A stretch of 64,000 nucleotides of DNA from Biomaibacter acetigenes (GCF_003691585.1 NZ_CP033169.1:2852001-2916000), one strand, 5' to 3'. Shown: positions 45,356 through 56,762, numbered from the stretch's first letter. The notes: generated by a model not told the origin, from the letters alone. Program-made: numbers and translations.

Positions 45356-45377
45356 AAAGGGCATTATAATGCCCTTT
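45356..45377 (-). terminator. Terminator before the dhaK promoter
   Basis: AAAGGGCATT pairs perfectly with AATGCCCTTT, with a T-run on the minus strand. It lies just beyond the end of the chemoreceptor gene and isolates it from dhaKLM. Confidence 0.8.
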
Positions 45378-45403
45378 ATTATCTATCGGCCTGGTAATTT
45401 TTA

Positions 45404-47123
45404 TCAACCTGCGTCATTTGCCACTGCTCTGACTATGTCATAATTCTCATCCATGGCCGGAATAAAGCCGTTTATGATAGATCCGCCCCCGTTCATCTTT
45501 TCTTTTTTTGCTCTGTAAGCCATAAATCCGCTCTTCAGGCTGTCCACCACGCTTTTTTTCGATGTCTGGCCTTGCAGCTATACAGTCTTTCGGGATCGGA
45601 TCGGTTTCGGCAAGAATTTTAAGTTTTTCTACCGCAAGCCCCCGCTTTTTTGCGTCGTCAAGGGCTTCGGAATAAGTAGCTCCCGCATCCACGGTCCCCT
45701 GCAGCACCGCTTCCACCACTCTGCTGTGAGTGCCCAGAAAAACTTTCTCCGAAAGGTCTCTATCCGGATCGATCCCCGCCTTTTTTAAAAGCATTCTCGG
45801 ATACGCGTATCCCGAAGCCGACTTCGGGTCTACGAAGGCCAATTTCTTTCCCTTCAAATCTTTTATGGAAGAAATACCGGAACCCGGAACCGTTATTATA
45901 TAACCCCTGTAGCTGGCGGCACCGTTCACCACGGGCGTCGCAATGGGAGTTATGTCGGCTTTATATCTGGCGTTGACGTATGCCAGGGGAGAAAACCAGC
46001 CCACATCCACTATTCCTTCTATAAGGCAATCGGCCAGAGCATTGTAATCCGCCGCAATCATAACCCTGAAGTTGAATCCAGCCGTCTCCCCCACGGCATT
46101 GATGGCCGGCAGGTACATGGCTTTTATTACATCGGGACTTAAAGCGGGATTTATTCCTATAATCAATTCATCCTTTTTTTTGAACTTCAGCGTGGTTTTC
46201 TGAAGAGCGTACACATTTTTTACGAGTTTTTCTGCTATGTCGAGCAGCATCCTGTTGTTCTGTTCCTGTTCTTTTATCAATTCCGTTACCTTACGGGTGG
46301 AGTCTGAAGTAGCCGCAGTCTCCCGGGCAAGAGAAGAAAAAATCTCGCTCAGGGAGCCCGCCGTCTTAGCCTGTCGGGATATGGATTCGAACAATTTTTC
46401 GTTTACACCGGCTATATCTTCGAACACCTTCACCGATTCATCCATGACGTTCCCGCTGAGCTGAGTCTTTTCTCTGACACCTTTCAATCTGGCGGCGCTT
46501 TCTCTGGAAATTGAGTGTGCCCGACTAATCCCTTCGTTGATTACGCCTGCGGTCTCCTGAATCTCGTGGGCTCTTGTACTGCTCATTTCCGCCAGCTTCC
46601 TTATCTCCGACGCCACTACGCCGAATCCCCTGCCGACCTCTCCCGCTCTTGCCGCCTCAATAGTCGCATTTATCGCCAGAAGATGTGTCTGACGGGCGAT
46701 GCTCCTCACAAAGGTCACAAATCCTGCAACCTTATCTGTAAGCTCCAGGAGGCCGGCCACATCATTCGAAGATTTGTCCATTTCCTCCGAGACCCTGTCA
46801 ATCAGGTTCTGAACTTCGGCGATAGCCTGACTTCCCTCCCTTATTTTCCCAAGGCTTTCTCTGGACTTATTCAATACCTCGAGAGCGCTCTCCTTTAGTC
46901 CTGAAGCAAATTTGGAAAGTTCCTCCAGGTCCGATGTGCCGGCAGTTAAACTATTACTGTTTTTCTGCGAATTGACGTTTATGCCTTCTATTATCTCTAC
47001 CAATCTCCTGGATTTTTCAGAGTTCCTGTCGACTATCCAGTTTATTTCATGGGCGTCGTAACCCAGTTTCTCCCCAATAGGAAGTATGTCCTCAATCCCC
47101 GATATCCCCAAATCGACCGGCAT
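45404..47123 (-). CDS. Soluble chemoreceptor fused to a PhnD-type binding domain
   Basis: The N-terminal half is a methyl-accepting chemoreceptor signalling domain with the hallmark [21 protein letters not shown] near residue 150. No membrane segment is seen. Residues about 310-520 match periplasmic-type phosphate/phosphonate (PhnD/SsuA-like) binding proteins: [53 protein letters not shown]. Here the binding domain would be cytoplasmic. The straight reading ends at 45447 in a basic, low-complexity tail. Removing one A at the A7 tract (45553-45559 on the plus strand) gives a normal C-terminus ending ...VRAVANDAG at 45404. It lies 22 bp downstream of the sigma-54 activator. Sensing of a phosphorylated metabolite such as G3P or DHAP is a guess. 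Confidence 0.8.
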
Positions 47124-47144
47124 GATACTACTCCTTTCTCCGTT

Positions 47145-48875
47145 TTACACCAAAAGGCCGTACTTTCTGGCTTTGGCCGCCACCGTCTTGTGAGTGAGCC
47201 CCAGGGCTTTTCCGGCGGCGTTAAAACTTTTATATTTCTTCAGGGCTAATTTTATAATTTCCTTCTCATATTCCTCAAAAGGAGCTATCTCTCCGTCGGA
47301 GTCGGGATTGACCAGGAATTGTTTGTCTTCTATGCTGATTCCTGTGACGTACGTCGGAAGATCGTCTATGTCTATTACGTTATCGTCGGTGAGATTTATG
47401 GCTCGTTCAATGACGTTCTCCAGTTCCCTCACATTTCCCGGCCAATCATAACCCAGCAAATATTTCATGGCCCGGCGGGTTATGGCTGTAACGTCCTTTT
47501 CCAGCTCACGGCTCAGCTTGTTTAAAAAATGTTCGGCCAGGTCCGGTATGTCTTCTTTTCTTTTTCTCAGCGGCGGAAGCACAATCGGCACCACGTTCAG
47601 CCTGTAGTAAAGGTCCTCTCTGAATGCTCCGCTTTTGACCATTTCTTCCAGGTTTCTGTTTGTGGCGGCTATGACCCTTACATCCACTTTTATCGTCTGG
47701 GTGCCCCCGACTCTCTCGAATTCCCTTTCCTGTAATATCCTCAAAAGCTTTGCCTGCATTTCCACGTTCATTTCTCCGATTTCATCAAGAAAAACAGTGC
47801 CGCCGTTGGCCAGTTCAAATCTCCCCAGCTTCTGATAGATGGCTCCCGTGAATGAACCCTTCTCATGGCCGAAAAGTTCGCTTTCCAGGAGAGGCGAAGG
47901 TATGGCGGGGCAGTTCACCCGAACAAAAGGTTTATCCTTCCTTCGACTGGCATAATGAATGGCTCTAGCGATGAGTTCCTTTCCGGTGCCGCTTTCCCCG
48001 CGGATCAAAACTGTGGAATGGGTCTCGGCAGCCTTGGACGCGATGGCCAGCGCATCCTGCAGACGCCCGCTTCTACCAACTATGGGCTCAAAAGCACTGT
48101 CAAGCTTCTGGGTCCGTTTTAATTCCTCTTCAAGGTATTCGGCTTTTGCCACCGCTTCGTTTATCAAATCGATCCTGGCTTTTAATTCTTTAAATTCATC
48201 CAGTTTGTCTATAAGCCTTTCAATCTGAAGGATATCCTGAAATACTATAACGGCTCCCAGTATTTCATTGTTGATGATTATCGGAGTGATATCGGTAACC
48301 ACTGCGGATTTCCCTATGACCTTTTTGCTGCCCAGCTCGTCCCTTCCATCCCGCAGTATGTTTTGCATTTTTATTCCGGGAATGATATTTTCTATTTTTT
48401 CACCGATTACCTCATGGCTCTTGAATCCGGTAATCTCTTCAGCCGCACGGTTAAACATCGTAATGCAGCCCTTTTTATTTACCACTATAAGGCCGTCGGC
48501 AATACTCTGAAAGATTGTGTCCGAAGTTAAAGCATTTTCCTCCAGGATGTTATCCATTTTTTCAATCTCTTCACTGTTTTTTGGCGAAAAATCGCTTTGC
48601 AGCAGCCTGTCAAAACAATCTACAGCTTCAACCACCCTGCTGCCCTTTGCCACTATCGTTACTTTTTCTCCGAATTTTAAATTGAGGGAATGGAGGGCCA
48701 TGAGAGCGGTAGCCGGAACTTCCCTTCCGTACCGGTTGCGTATATATATATTGGTGCCCCAGTTGTGTTCTATCTCATGCGCCTTCTGGACCATCATAGC
48801 CGCCGCCCTTATGTGCAGACCTTTTGGATGACAGAATACCACTTCTCTTTGAAGCAAGCTCCTCACCCCTAACAT
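47145..48875 (-). CDS. Sigma-54 activator with HPr, PAS, AAA+ and Fis domains
   Basis: Four modules are seen in 576 residues. Residues about 10-80 are an HPr-like domain ([21 protein letters not shown]), with the phospho-His in GLHIRAA. Residues about 110-220 are a PAS domain ([20 protein letters not shown]). Residues about 270-500 are the AAA+ domain, with Walker A GESGTGKE, the sigma-54 contact loop GSFTGA and Walker [13 protein letters not shown]. The C-terminus is a Fis-type helix-turn-helix ([20 protein letters not shown]). It lies between the glycerol oxidoreductase genes and the dhaKLM operon, whose promoter is sigma-54 type. It may read PTS phosphorylation state directly through the HPr domain. 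The ligand of the PAS domain is unknown. Confidence 0.9.
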   Translation of the reverse strand: MLGVRSLLQREVVFCHPKGLHIRAAAMMVQKAHEIEHNWGTNIYIRNRYGREVPATALMALHSLNLKFGEKVTIVAKGSRVVEAVDCFDRLLQSDFSPKNSEEIEKMDNILEENALTSDTIFQSIADGLIVVNKKGCITMFNRAAEEITGFKSHEVIGEKIENIIPGIKMQNILRDGRDELGSKKVIGKSAVVTDITPIIINNEILGAVIVFQDILQIERLIDKLDEFKELKARIDLINEAVAKAEYLEEELKRTQKLDSAFEPIVGRSGRLQDALAIASKAAETHSTVLIRGESGTGKELIARAIHYASRRKDKPFVRVNCPAIPSPLLESELFGHEKGSFTGAIYQKLGRFELANGGTVFLDEIGEMNVEMQAKLLRILQEREFERVGGTQTIKVDVRVIAATNRNLEEMVKSGAFREDLYYRLNVVPIVLPPLRKRKEDIPDLAEHFLNKLSRELEKDVTAITRRAMKYLLGYDWPGNVRELENVIERAINLTDDNVIDIDDLPTYVTGISIEDKQFLVNPDSDGEIAPFEEYEKEIIKLALKKYKSFNAAGKALGLTHKTVAAKARKYGLLV

Positions 48876-48890
48876 GAGATGGCCTTGAAA

Positions 48891-49256
48891 TTATTCAGTC
48901 CAGCTTCTCGAGGCTACTACATCCACTCCGGTACCCGCCACATCTTTTAAAACTACGTCGCCCATCTTCACAGGTATGGCAACTGATACGCTTTTAAGTT
49001 CTTTCATGGCTTCTTTCAACAGAGACTTCGGAATCGGAGCCCGTGTGCGGACAGGCAAAACATGAGCGCCCTTTGCCTTTAACCTGACCGTTGTTGTCAG
49101 AATTCTCTTCGGCGACGTCACTTCGTCTTTTACATATTGAAGGCTCCGCCTGCAGCGATAACCGCTCAGGTTCAGAATATTTCCATTTTCAATCTCCACC
49201 TCTATTCGGCATCCTACTGGACATATTATGCATGTCACATTTTTTTTATCGCTCAT
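48891..49256 (-). CDS. DUF1667 protein (glycerol oxidoreductase partner)
   Basis: A protein of about 121 residues begins with a cysteine cluster, VTCIICPVGCRIEVEIENGN (C-x2-C-x3-C), and has a further Cys in SGYRCRRSLQYV. This is the family DUF1667, found next to GlpA- and GlpB-like oxidoreductases and probably carrying an iron-sulfur cluster or acting in electron transfer. The start overlaps the end of the upstream gene by 11 bases, after GAAGGTG, so synthesis is coupled. Confidence 0.85.
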   Translation of the reverse strand: MSDKKNVTCIICPVGCRIEVEIENGNILNLSGYRCRRSLQYVKDEVTSPKRILTTTVRLKAKGAHVLPVRTRAPIPKSLLKEAMKELKSVSVAIPVKMGDVVLKDVAGTGVDVVASRSWTE

Positions 49257-50520
49257 CGGAAGCACCTTCTTCCTGAAGGATAAATTTCAGATGGCCGGCA
49301 GCTTTTGATATTTCAGATTTGTTAAGTTCAATATTTATCATTTCGCTGGGTTTCACATATGAAAGCATCCTGGTTTTTATAGTTCCGTTTTCGGATTGAA
49401 TTGAAAGTCTGGCTTTTTTCATGGGTTTTATGCTTCTCATGAAAAAGTTCTGTTTTTCATCGAGCATTTTTTCTACGCCGACAGCGTGCGGAAGAACATA
49501 TCTCAGGCCTTCGCCCGCTATGACGGACATCTTCCGGCACGGCCCATCTTTTTCTTTCAGGTACTGGGCGGCTCCTCTGGCCGCAAATTTTGCTTCCATC
49601 GTTACAAAGTCCACCAAATCATGAACGTGCAACACATTGCCGCAGGCAAAAATCCCCTCGCAGGAGGTTTCCATCCTTTGATTCACCATCGGCCCCTGGG
49701 TGTTAGCATCAAAATCGGCGCCGGTCATCTTTGTGAGTTCATTTTCGGGTATCAATCCCACCGATAGCAGCAGGGTGTCGCAGGATATGAATTCCGCAGT
49801 CGACAGGATCGGTTTCAGGTTTTCATCGACCTTCGCTACGGTAACTCCCTCCACTCTTTTTTTGCCATGGATATCTATTACAGTATGGCTCAGCCTGAGT
49901 GGTATTCCATAATCTTCCAGGCACTGTACCACGTTTCTGGTCAGGCCGTTGGAATAGGGCATTATTTCAAGGACGCATTTTACTCTGGCTCCTTCCAGCG
50001 TAAACCTTCTCGCCATGATGAGGCCGATGTCTCCCGAACCCAGAATTACTACCTCTTTTCCCGGCATGTAACCTTCAATGTTCACATATCTCTGGGCCGT
50101 CCCGGCGGTGAAGATTCCCGCGGGCCTGAATCCCGGGATGTTAAGGGCTCCCCGGGTGCGTTCACGGCAACCCATGGCCAGGATCACCGCTTTTGCCTGA
50201 ATCTCCAGAACGCCTTTTTCGCTATTTACGGCAAATATTCTTTTGTCCGGCGTGATTTCAATCACCATTGTATCCAGCAAAACTTCAATTCCGGCGTTAT
50301 CCAGCCTATCGATGAATCTCTGGGCGTACTCCGGCCCCGTGAGTTCTTCTTTGAATACGTGCAGCCCGAAACCGTTGTGTATGCACTGCTGCAGTATGCC
50401 CCCGAGGCCTGAATCCCTTTCGACTATCATAACATCCTTTACGCCCTGTTCAGCGGCCTCCAGAGCCGCGGCAAGCCCCGCCGGACCGCCGCCGATTATT
50501 ACCAAATCCTTATAAAGCAT
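49246..50520 (-). CDS. FAD/NAD-dependent oxidoreductase (GlpB-like)
   Basis: This 424-residue flavoprotein has an N-terminal FAD motif (DLVIIGGGPAGLAAALEA), the CIHNGFGLHVFKEELTGPEYA loop, and a second nucleotide fold (KEVVILGSGDIGLIMARRFT). It ends in the FAD-stabilising SCEGIFACGNVLHVHDLVDF. It belongs to the family that accompanies GlpA-like dehydrogenases and may pass electrons from glycerol-3-phosphate to NAD or another acceptor. Its ATG overlaps the stop of the GlpA-like gene by 11 bases, so the three genes form a coupled set with DUF1667. Confidence 0.88.
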   Translation of the reverse strand: MLYKDLVIIGGGPAGLAAALEAAEQGVKDVMIVERDSGLGGILQQCIHNGFGLHVFKEELTGPEYAQRFIDRLDNAGIEVLLDTMVIEITPDKRIFAVNSEKGVLEIQAKAVILAMGCRERTRGALNIPGFRPAGIFTAGTAQRYVNIEGYMPGKEVVILGSGDIGLIMARRFTLEGARVKCVLEIMPYSNGLTRNVVQCLEDYGIPLRLSHTVIDIHGKKRVEGVTVAKVDENLKPILSTAEFISCDTLLLSVGLIPENELTKMTGADFDANTQGPMVNQRMETSCEGIFACGNVLHVHDLVDFVTMEAKFAARGAAQYLKEKDGPCRKMSVIAGEGLRYVLPHAVGVEKMLDEKQNFFMRSIKPMKKARLSIQSENGTIKTRMLSYVKPSEMINIELNKSEISKAAGHLKFILQEEGASDER

Positions 50521-52030
50521 TTGTCGCACCGCCTTTCCAGCTGAGGCTTTCAACTTCTACAGTGTTTAAATATTCATCCATGTCCTTTTCTGCAATAAAT
50601 TCTTTATAGCCACCTTTTAAAATCTCCGAGCCCGGGCCGCACTTGGTCACCTGCAGGGGATCTATCTTAAGCTCCCTCGCCAGGATAGACAGCACTCTGG
50701 ATGAGCAGAAGCCTCCCTGACACCTTCCCATGCCGGCTCTGGTCCGCCGCTTGATTCCATCCAGACTTTTCGCCCCCAGCGGCCTTCTTATGGCATCCAC
50801 TATTTCCGCTTCCGTCACGGTTTCACAGCGGCATATCACATGACCGAAGGCGGGGTTTTCTTCTATCAGCTTCTGCCGCGTCAAATTGTCCATTTCCCGG
50901 AAGCGATACTTTCTGGGTCGTGTCGGTACAAAACCCGGTTTTTCTCTTAAATCCATACCTTCTTCCTTCAGAATCTCGATTACGGTTTCCGCTATAGCCG
51001 GAGCCGAAGTGAATCCCGGCGACTGGATCCCGCCCACATTGACAAAGCCCTTTACCTTTCTGGACGCTTCAATAATAAAGTCGTTGGTATTGGAAACGGC
51101 CCGAAGTCCCGCAAAAGAAGTTATCACTCCCGACAGAGGCAGCTCGGGGACAAGCTTTTTCCCTCCCTCGATAATCTCTTCGATGCCTTCCCGGGTCACG
51201 CCAACATCGGTTTTGTCTCTGATATCGTTGGAATTGGGGCCTATGAAAATGTTTCCGTCCACCGTGGGACATACCAGAATGCCCTTGGATATTTCCGAAG
51301 GGGTGGGGAATATGACTTTCTTTATGAGGGAACCGAATTTTTTATCAAATATGAGATATTCTCCTTTTCGGGGAGTAATTGTATATTCTTCCGCTCCGGC
51401 CATTTTTGAAATTTCATCGGAGAAAAGGCCCGCGGCATTTATTACAAACCGTGTTTTTACAAAATCATGCGGGGTTTTTACAATAAAGCCGCCGTCTTCC
51501 GCCGCAATTTCGATCACGGGAGAATTGAACCTGAATTCCACGCCGTTTATAGCGGCATTTTCCGCCAGAGCTATAGTAAATTCGTAGGGGCATACAATTC
51601 CCGCCGTGGGGGCATAAAGCGCCGCTTTTACTTTTGTGTTCAGATTGGGCTCCATTTTCATCAACTCGTCATGCCCTATGATCTCAAGGCCCGGAACGCC
51701 ATTTACCCTGCCCTGATTCAGCAATTTCTCAAGGATCTTGATTTCACCGTCTTCAACGGCCACCACCAGTGAACCATTGTTTATATACGGCACATCCAGC
51801 TCGTCGCAAATTCCGGGGAATAAGACATTTCCCCTCACATTCATCTTCGCCTTCCAGGTGCCCGGCTTGGCGTCAAATCCCGCATGGATGACAGCACTGT
51901 TGGCCTTGCTGGTACCGCAGGCTACGTCCTCCTCTTTTTCCAGCAGTATAACCTTTATATCATACCTTGACAGTTCTCTTGCTATCATGCAGCCCGTCAC
52001 GCCGCCGCCGATAATTACCGCATCATACAT
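50510..52030 (-). CDS. GlpA-like glycerol-3-phosphate dehydrogenase
   Basis: This 506-residue flavoprotein of the GlpA/L-2-hydroxyglutarate oxidase type has an FAD site at the start (DAVIIGGGVTGCMIARELSR) and the DAO core (SKANSAVIHAGFDAKPGTWK). The C-terminal BFD-like [2Fe-2S] domain begins HVICRCETVTEAEIVDAIRR and includes RCQGGFCSSR, giving the C-x-C...C-x4-C ligands. With the next two genes it should oxidise G3P made by GlpK to dihydroxyacetone phosphate. A terminator-like hairpin stands immediately before its ribosome binding site (AGGAGGG). Confidence 0.88.
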   Translation of the reverse strand: MYDAVIIGGGVTGCMIARELSRYDIKVILLEKEEDVACGTSKANSAVIHAGFDAKPGTWKAKMNVRGNVLFPGICDELDVPYINNGSLVVAVEDGEIKILEKLLNQGRVNGVPGLEIIGHDELMKMEPNLNTKVKAALYAPTAGIVCPYEFTIALAENAAINGVEFRFNSPVIEIAAEDGGFIVKTPHDFVKTRFVINAAGLFSDEISKMAGAEEYTITPRKGEYLIFDKKFGSLIKKVIFPTPSEISKGILVCPTVDGNIFIGPNSNDIRDKTDVGVTREGIEEIIEGGKKLVPELPLSGVITSFAGLRAVSNTNDFIIEASRKVKGFVNVGGIQSPGFTSAPAIAETVIEILKEEGMDLREKPGFVPTRPRKYRFREMDNLTRQKLIEENPAFGHVICRCETVTEAEIVDAIRRPLGAKSLDGIKRRTRAGMGRCQGGFCSSRVLSILARELKIDPLQVTKCGPGSEILKGGYKEFIAEKDMDEYLNTVEVESLSWKGGATNAL

Positions 52031-52054
52031 TAAAATCCCTCCTAAAAAAAGGAA

Positions 52055-52081
52055 AACCACACCCCTTCAAAGAGTGTGGTT
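52055..52081 (-). promoter_or_regulatory. Leader terminator before the GlpA-like gene
   Basis: AACCACAC pairs with GTGTGGTT and is followed on the minus strand by TTCCTTTTTTT, ending only a few bases before the AGGAGGG of the next gene. Such a placement is typical of an antitermination site. In Bacillus, GlpP relieves a similar hairpin in the glpD leader, and glpP is encoded upstream here. Confidence 0.65.
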
Positions 52082-52140
52082 CTCCTCATCTCCTCCACGC
52101 ATCTTTCTTCAATACTTTGATATAAAAACTTTCAGCAGGT

Positions 52141-52397
52141 TGGTGCTGTGGTTTTTTAGCAAGCGACTTGTGCAGCACCGCAAACAGCACCCGGCGCTGC
52201 GAGGGTAACCGGACAGCAGCATGAAACCAGCGGCAGATTAAAGTGACATATAACAGTATAAACACACTTTTAAATATAAAGAGTTTCTTATAACATTTTT
52301 AGTTCCGTGCCGCATTTGCAATGCTGCTAGTCCGGTCCGAAGCAAGCCGCGGTGCTGTCGGTGCGAACTTTGGAGCGAGCAAAAAACCACAGCACCA
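52141..52397. repeat. MITE-like element with long inverted repeats
   Basis: A perfect 17-bp inverted repeat (TGGTGCTGTGGTTTTTT) marks the two ends of 257 bp. Inside, GGACAGCAGCAT on the left matches GGACtAGCAGCAT on the right (reverse complement), so the arms are imperfectly complementary for about 100 bp, with an AT-rich centre (52245-52300). It is non-coding, with no clear target duplication. It lies between glpK and the leader hairpin of the GlpA-like gene, and its RNA would fold into one long hairpin. Confidence 0.65.
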
Positions 52398-52425
52398 GCA
52401 AAAGATAATTAAAGTTTTTAGCCGC

Positions 52426-53946
<1,521 letters not shown>

Positions 53947-54012
53947 TTAAGATTTTTATTTATTGCAATCCACGAGGGCAAGAACAATTCTTAGAAACCG
54001 GAGCCAGGGAAA

Positions 54013-54822
54013 TTAAGCCTTCATGGATTTGTCGGCCTTAAGGCTCTCCTCCATCTTCTTCGGCAGGAAGGGCGAAACAAGGTAGTCGTAAGCATAAGCG
54101 CCGAGCGGACCGCCTATCAATGGGCCTACTATTGGTACCAGCAGCCAGTAGCTGCCCGAGAATGCTCCCTGATCGCCAATCATGGCCGCAAACAATCTGG
54201 GACCGAAGTCACGGGCCGGATTTATGGCATATCCGGTAGGTCCGCCCAGAGAAAGGCCTATGGAATATACCGCAAAACCCACCAGCAGCGGCCACAGATT
54301 GGCACCGGGGCCCAGATTGTATACGCTGTCAACAATAGCGTATATGAAGAGTACCAGGAAAAATGTGCCAGCGATTTCAGCAAAGATGCTGTTTCCAATA
54401 CTGTATGCATCGTTGGCGGCACCGGTATAAAATATGTTCATATATCCGTCTTTTATGAAGTTTCCAAGATATATTTTGTGGATAATAAAAGCTCCGACAA
54501 AAGCTCCCAGCACCTGGGCAATCCAGTATCCTATAGCTTTACCGAAATTCATTCCACGGCGCAACACAGCCGCCAGAGTCACTGCGGGATTAAGATGGGC
54601 GCCGGTTATTCCGCCCGCCACGTAAACCGCCATGGTCACCGCAAAAGCCCAGCCCACATTTATGGTATTCCAGTCATAGCCTGCACCGGTCTTGAAAATA
54701 CCGAAGCCGTTAAGTCGCGGAGCAAAAATGACGTTTGCAACAACACCGCAGCCGAAAATGATAAGGATTGCAGTTCCGAAGAACTCTGCCCAGAGTTCCT
54801 GCATTAAAGTGTCCCTTTTCAT
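54013..54822 (-). CDS. glpF: Glycerol uptake facilitator (aquaglyceroporin)
   Basis: This 269-residue aquaporin has six membrane helices and two pore half-helices with their NPA boxes, AHLNPAVTLAAVLRRG and YAINPARDFGPRLFAA. The Asp after the second NPA (NPARD) marks a glycerol-conducting channel rather than a water channel. A good GGGGGA site precedes the ATG. It is positioned between glpP and glpK. Confidence 0.96.
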   Translation of the reverse strand: MKRDTLMQELWAEFFGTAILIIFGCGVVANVIFAPRLNGFGIFKTGAGYDWNTINVGWAFAVTMAVYVAGGITGAHLNPAVTLAAVLRRGMNFGKAIGYWIAQVLGAFVGAFIIHKIYLGNFIKDGYMNIFYTGAANDAYSIGNSIFAEIAGTFFLVLFIYAIVDSVYNLGPGANLWPLLVGFAVYSIGLSLGGPTGYAINPARDFGPRLFAAMIGDQGAFSGSYWLLVPIVGPLIGGPLGAYAYDYLVSPFLPKKMEESLKADKSMKA

Positions 54823-54988
54823 TTATAAATCCCCCTTTTGCTTTTAATTGATTTTCCATAATAACGTAAGATATCAATCCTTTTCAAAAATCCGATAAAT
54901 TATTCTGCAGGTTTGGCCGATCCCTCCCCTTCCAGTTTATTTGTGTAGACAACAGTATAAACTCACCTCCTTTTGCCCAAATTAAAAA

Positions 54989-55032
54989 TCCTCCCCACGC
55001 AAATAGTAAATACACTATCTGCCCGAGGAGGA
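54989..55032 (-). promoter_or_regulatory. Terminator hairpin between glpP and glpF
   Basis: A long imperfect stem (TCCTCC...GCAGATAGT pairing with ACTATTTGC...GGAGGA) is followed on the minus strand by TTTTTAATTT. It starts inside the last codons of glpP. It may end the glpP message or act as a GlpP-controlled terminator before glpF. Confidence 0.65.
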
Positions 55033-55626
55033 CTTTCTCCTTTTCTCCAAGTCCTCGTATGGGATCTCATCCCACAATCCCTCTTTGCTGACCGACACCG
55101 CCAGAGCTCCTTCCTTCAGCGCCGCCTTCACTTCATCCAGAGTTTCAATAAGGCCGCCCGCTATTACCGGATAATGCACTTCGCTATGAATCTTGTTAAT
55201 TATTTTTGGTATAACACCAGGCAGTATCTCAACAGCATCGGGGTCCACCTGGTTTATGGATTTTTCGGCGGTATCCTTTGCCAGACTGTCGAGGATGAAC
55301 ACTCTTTGAATTGTAAATATCCCTTCGCTTTTGGCGCTGCTTATAAGATTTCCCCTGGTAGTAATGATTCCGTCGGGTTTGACTTCCTCCGCAATGTACT
55401 TGATTCCCATGCCGTCCTTACTTATGCCTTCGAGGAGGTCAAGATGGACGAAAGCACGTTTTCCGGCCTTTTTAATGTGTGTCACCGCATATTTAATGTT
55501 CAATATGTTGCCCGTCAGAAGAAAGAGACAGCGAAGAGGCTTTTCTAAGGCTGCATCGACCTTTTCTATATCCCTTATTGCAGCTATAATGGGACATTTT
55601 TTTATATCCGATAAAACATCCCCCAA
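55015..55626 (-). CDS. glpP: Glycerol-3-phosphate responsive antiterminator
   Basis: GlpP is an RNA-binding antiterminator that, with glycerol-3-phosphate, lets RNA polymerase through leader terminators of glp genes. The 203-residue TIM-barrel-like protein has CPIIAAIRDIEKVDAALEKP, FVHLDLLEGISKDGMGI, VEILPGVIPKIINKI and VIAGGLIETLDEVKAAL, all conserved in the family. The start is TTG after AGAAGGTG. It is the first of the glp genes. Confidence 0.93.
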   Translation of the reverse strand: MGDVLSDIKKCPIIAAIRDIEKVDAALEKPLRCLFLLTGNILNIKYAVTHIKKAGKRAFVHLDLLEGISKDGMGIKYIAEEVKPDGIITTRGNLISSAKSEGIFTIQRVFILDSLAKDTAEKSINQVDPDAVEILPGVIPKIINKIHSEVHYPVIAGGLIETLDEVKAALKEGALAVSVSKEGLWDEIPYEDLEKRRKSSSGR

Positions 55627-55857
55627 ACAATCACCTTCTGATACGAATTTTCAAATTATGAATCTGATATATATTTTTATAATGAGTGTGTAATTGGATA
55701 TTTCTTAAATTTTTATATTGCAAGATACATGCCATGATAAGAAGCCTGTATTTATTTGAGATTTCCATGCCTGCCTGGTAAAAAATATCAATAGTCATAA
55801 ATTCGACATTGATATTTTGATATATTTTACCCGGTATGCAGCATCCTTTCACAAGAA

Positions 55858-56457
55858 TTAACCTGTCTTGCTTTTCCGGCCAATCTTATTCTCAGTCCCC
55901 GAAATGAGCCTTTTTATATTGCTTCTGTGCCGCCAGACGCCCATAGCGGCGAGTGCCAATCCAAAATATAAAAATTTTGCTGGATAATTAAATATGATAA
56001 GTAATATAGGAAATAAAACCGCACCTGTAATAGATCCGAGGGATACAAACCTGAAAAGAATGATTACAACAACACCGGCAATAAGAACCCACAATGCGAC
56101 AGCAGGAGAAATTCCCAGCACCACTCCCAAACTGGTGGCTATCCCCTTTCCACCGTTGAACTTTAAAAAGACAGACCAATCGTGCCCCACAACCACCGCC
56201 AGCCCGCACAAAAGAGCCAGATTCTCACCGCCGATATAGCGGGCCAGCAGCACCACAAGAAGGCCTTTCAATAGGTCCATGATAAAAACAACTGCGGCCG
56301 GTTTTGCTCCGAGCACCCGGAGAACATTGGTGGAACCGGGATTTTTGCTGCCGTACTGGCGTATGTCAACTTTGTAAATATTTTTAGAGACCAAATAAGC
56401 CGTTGATATTGACCCGATAAAGTAACTTGCTATGAGGGATATAATATACTTTGCCAT
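55858..56457 (-). CDS. plsY: Acyl-phosphate:glycerol-3-phosphate acyltransferase
   Basis: PlsY acylates glycerol-3-phosphate, the first step of phospholipid synthesis in most Firmicutes. The 199-residue membrane protein has about five to six helices and the three conserved loops: GSKNPGSTNVLRVLG, VVGHDWSVFLKFNGGKGIAT and GVWRHRSNIKRLISGTENKI. The start follows AAAAGGTGAG. It borders the glycerol-3-phosphate genes, but whether it shares their regulation is not clear. Confidence 0.95.
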   Translation of the reverse strand: MAKYIISLIASYFIGSISTAYLVSKNIYKVDIRQYGSKNPGSTNVLRVLGAKPAAVVFIMDLLKGLLVVLLARYIGGENLALLCGLAVVVGHDWSVFLKFNGGKGIATSLGVVLGISPAVALWVLIAGVVVIILFRFVSLGSITGAVLFPILLIIFNYPAKFLYFGLALAAMGVWRHRSNIKRLISGTENKIGRKSKTG

Positions 56458-56544
56458 CGCCCTCACCTTTTGTAATATTAATTTATTTTTAGAATTCTGG
56501 TAATATTATATCCCTTTTGCCGTCGACAGTCAACCGAAAAAATG

Positions 56545-56733
56545 TCAGGACAAAACTTCCACCTGCATTGCTTCATTTACCAATATATTATAAGCATCAT
56601 CACCGCTAAGGTTTGCTATAATTTTTTCTTCAAGACCTAATGAATCTCTCAACCACTTGAATGGCCCATCTGCAGCAAGGGTACATCCGATAATATTCCA
56701 TTCTCCCGGTACGCCTCCTCTGAACAGTTGTAA
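56545..56733 (-). pseudogene. FGGY carbohydrate-kinase C-terminal relic
   Basis: A short frame reads LQLFRGGVPGEWNIIGCTLA, then ADGPFKWLRDSLGL, and ends NILVNEAMQVEVLS. That resembles the central part of a xylulokinase-type FGGY protein (the PG.W...GT.AA...WFRD region). It has no start and ends at TGA 56545. It is a leftover of a second kinase, perhaps related to the split one at 59.5-61.0 kb. Confidence 0.55.
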
Positions 56734-56762
56734 TGAACCTCCGGGATTCCTGCCAGAACGGT

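Noticed and set aside
55631-55852. 73-codon frame between glpP and plsY
   Set aside because: Low-quality composition, no initiation signal, and it covers the expected glpP promoter region.
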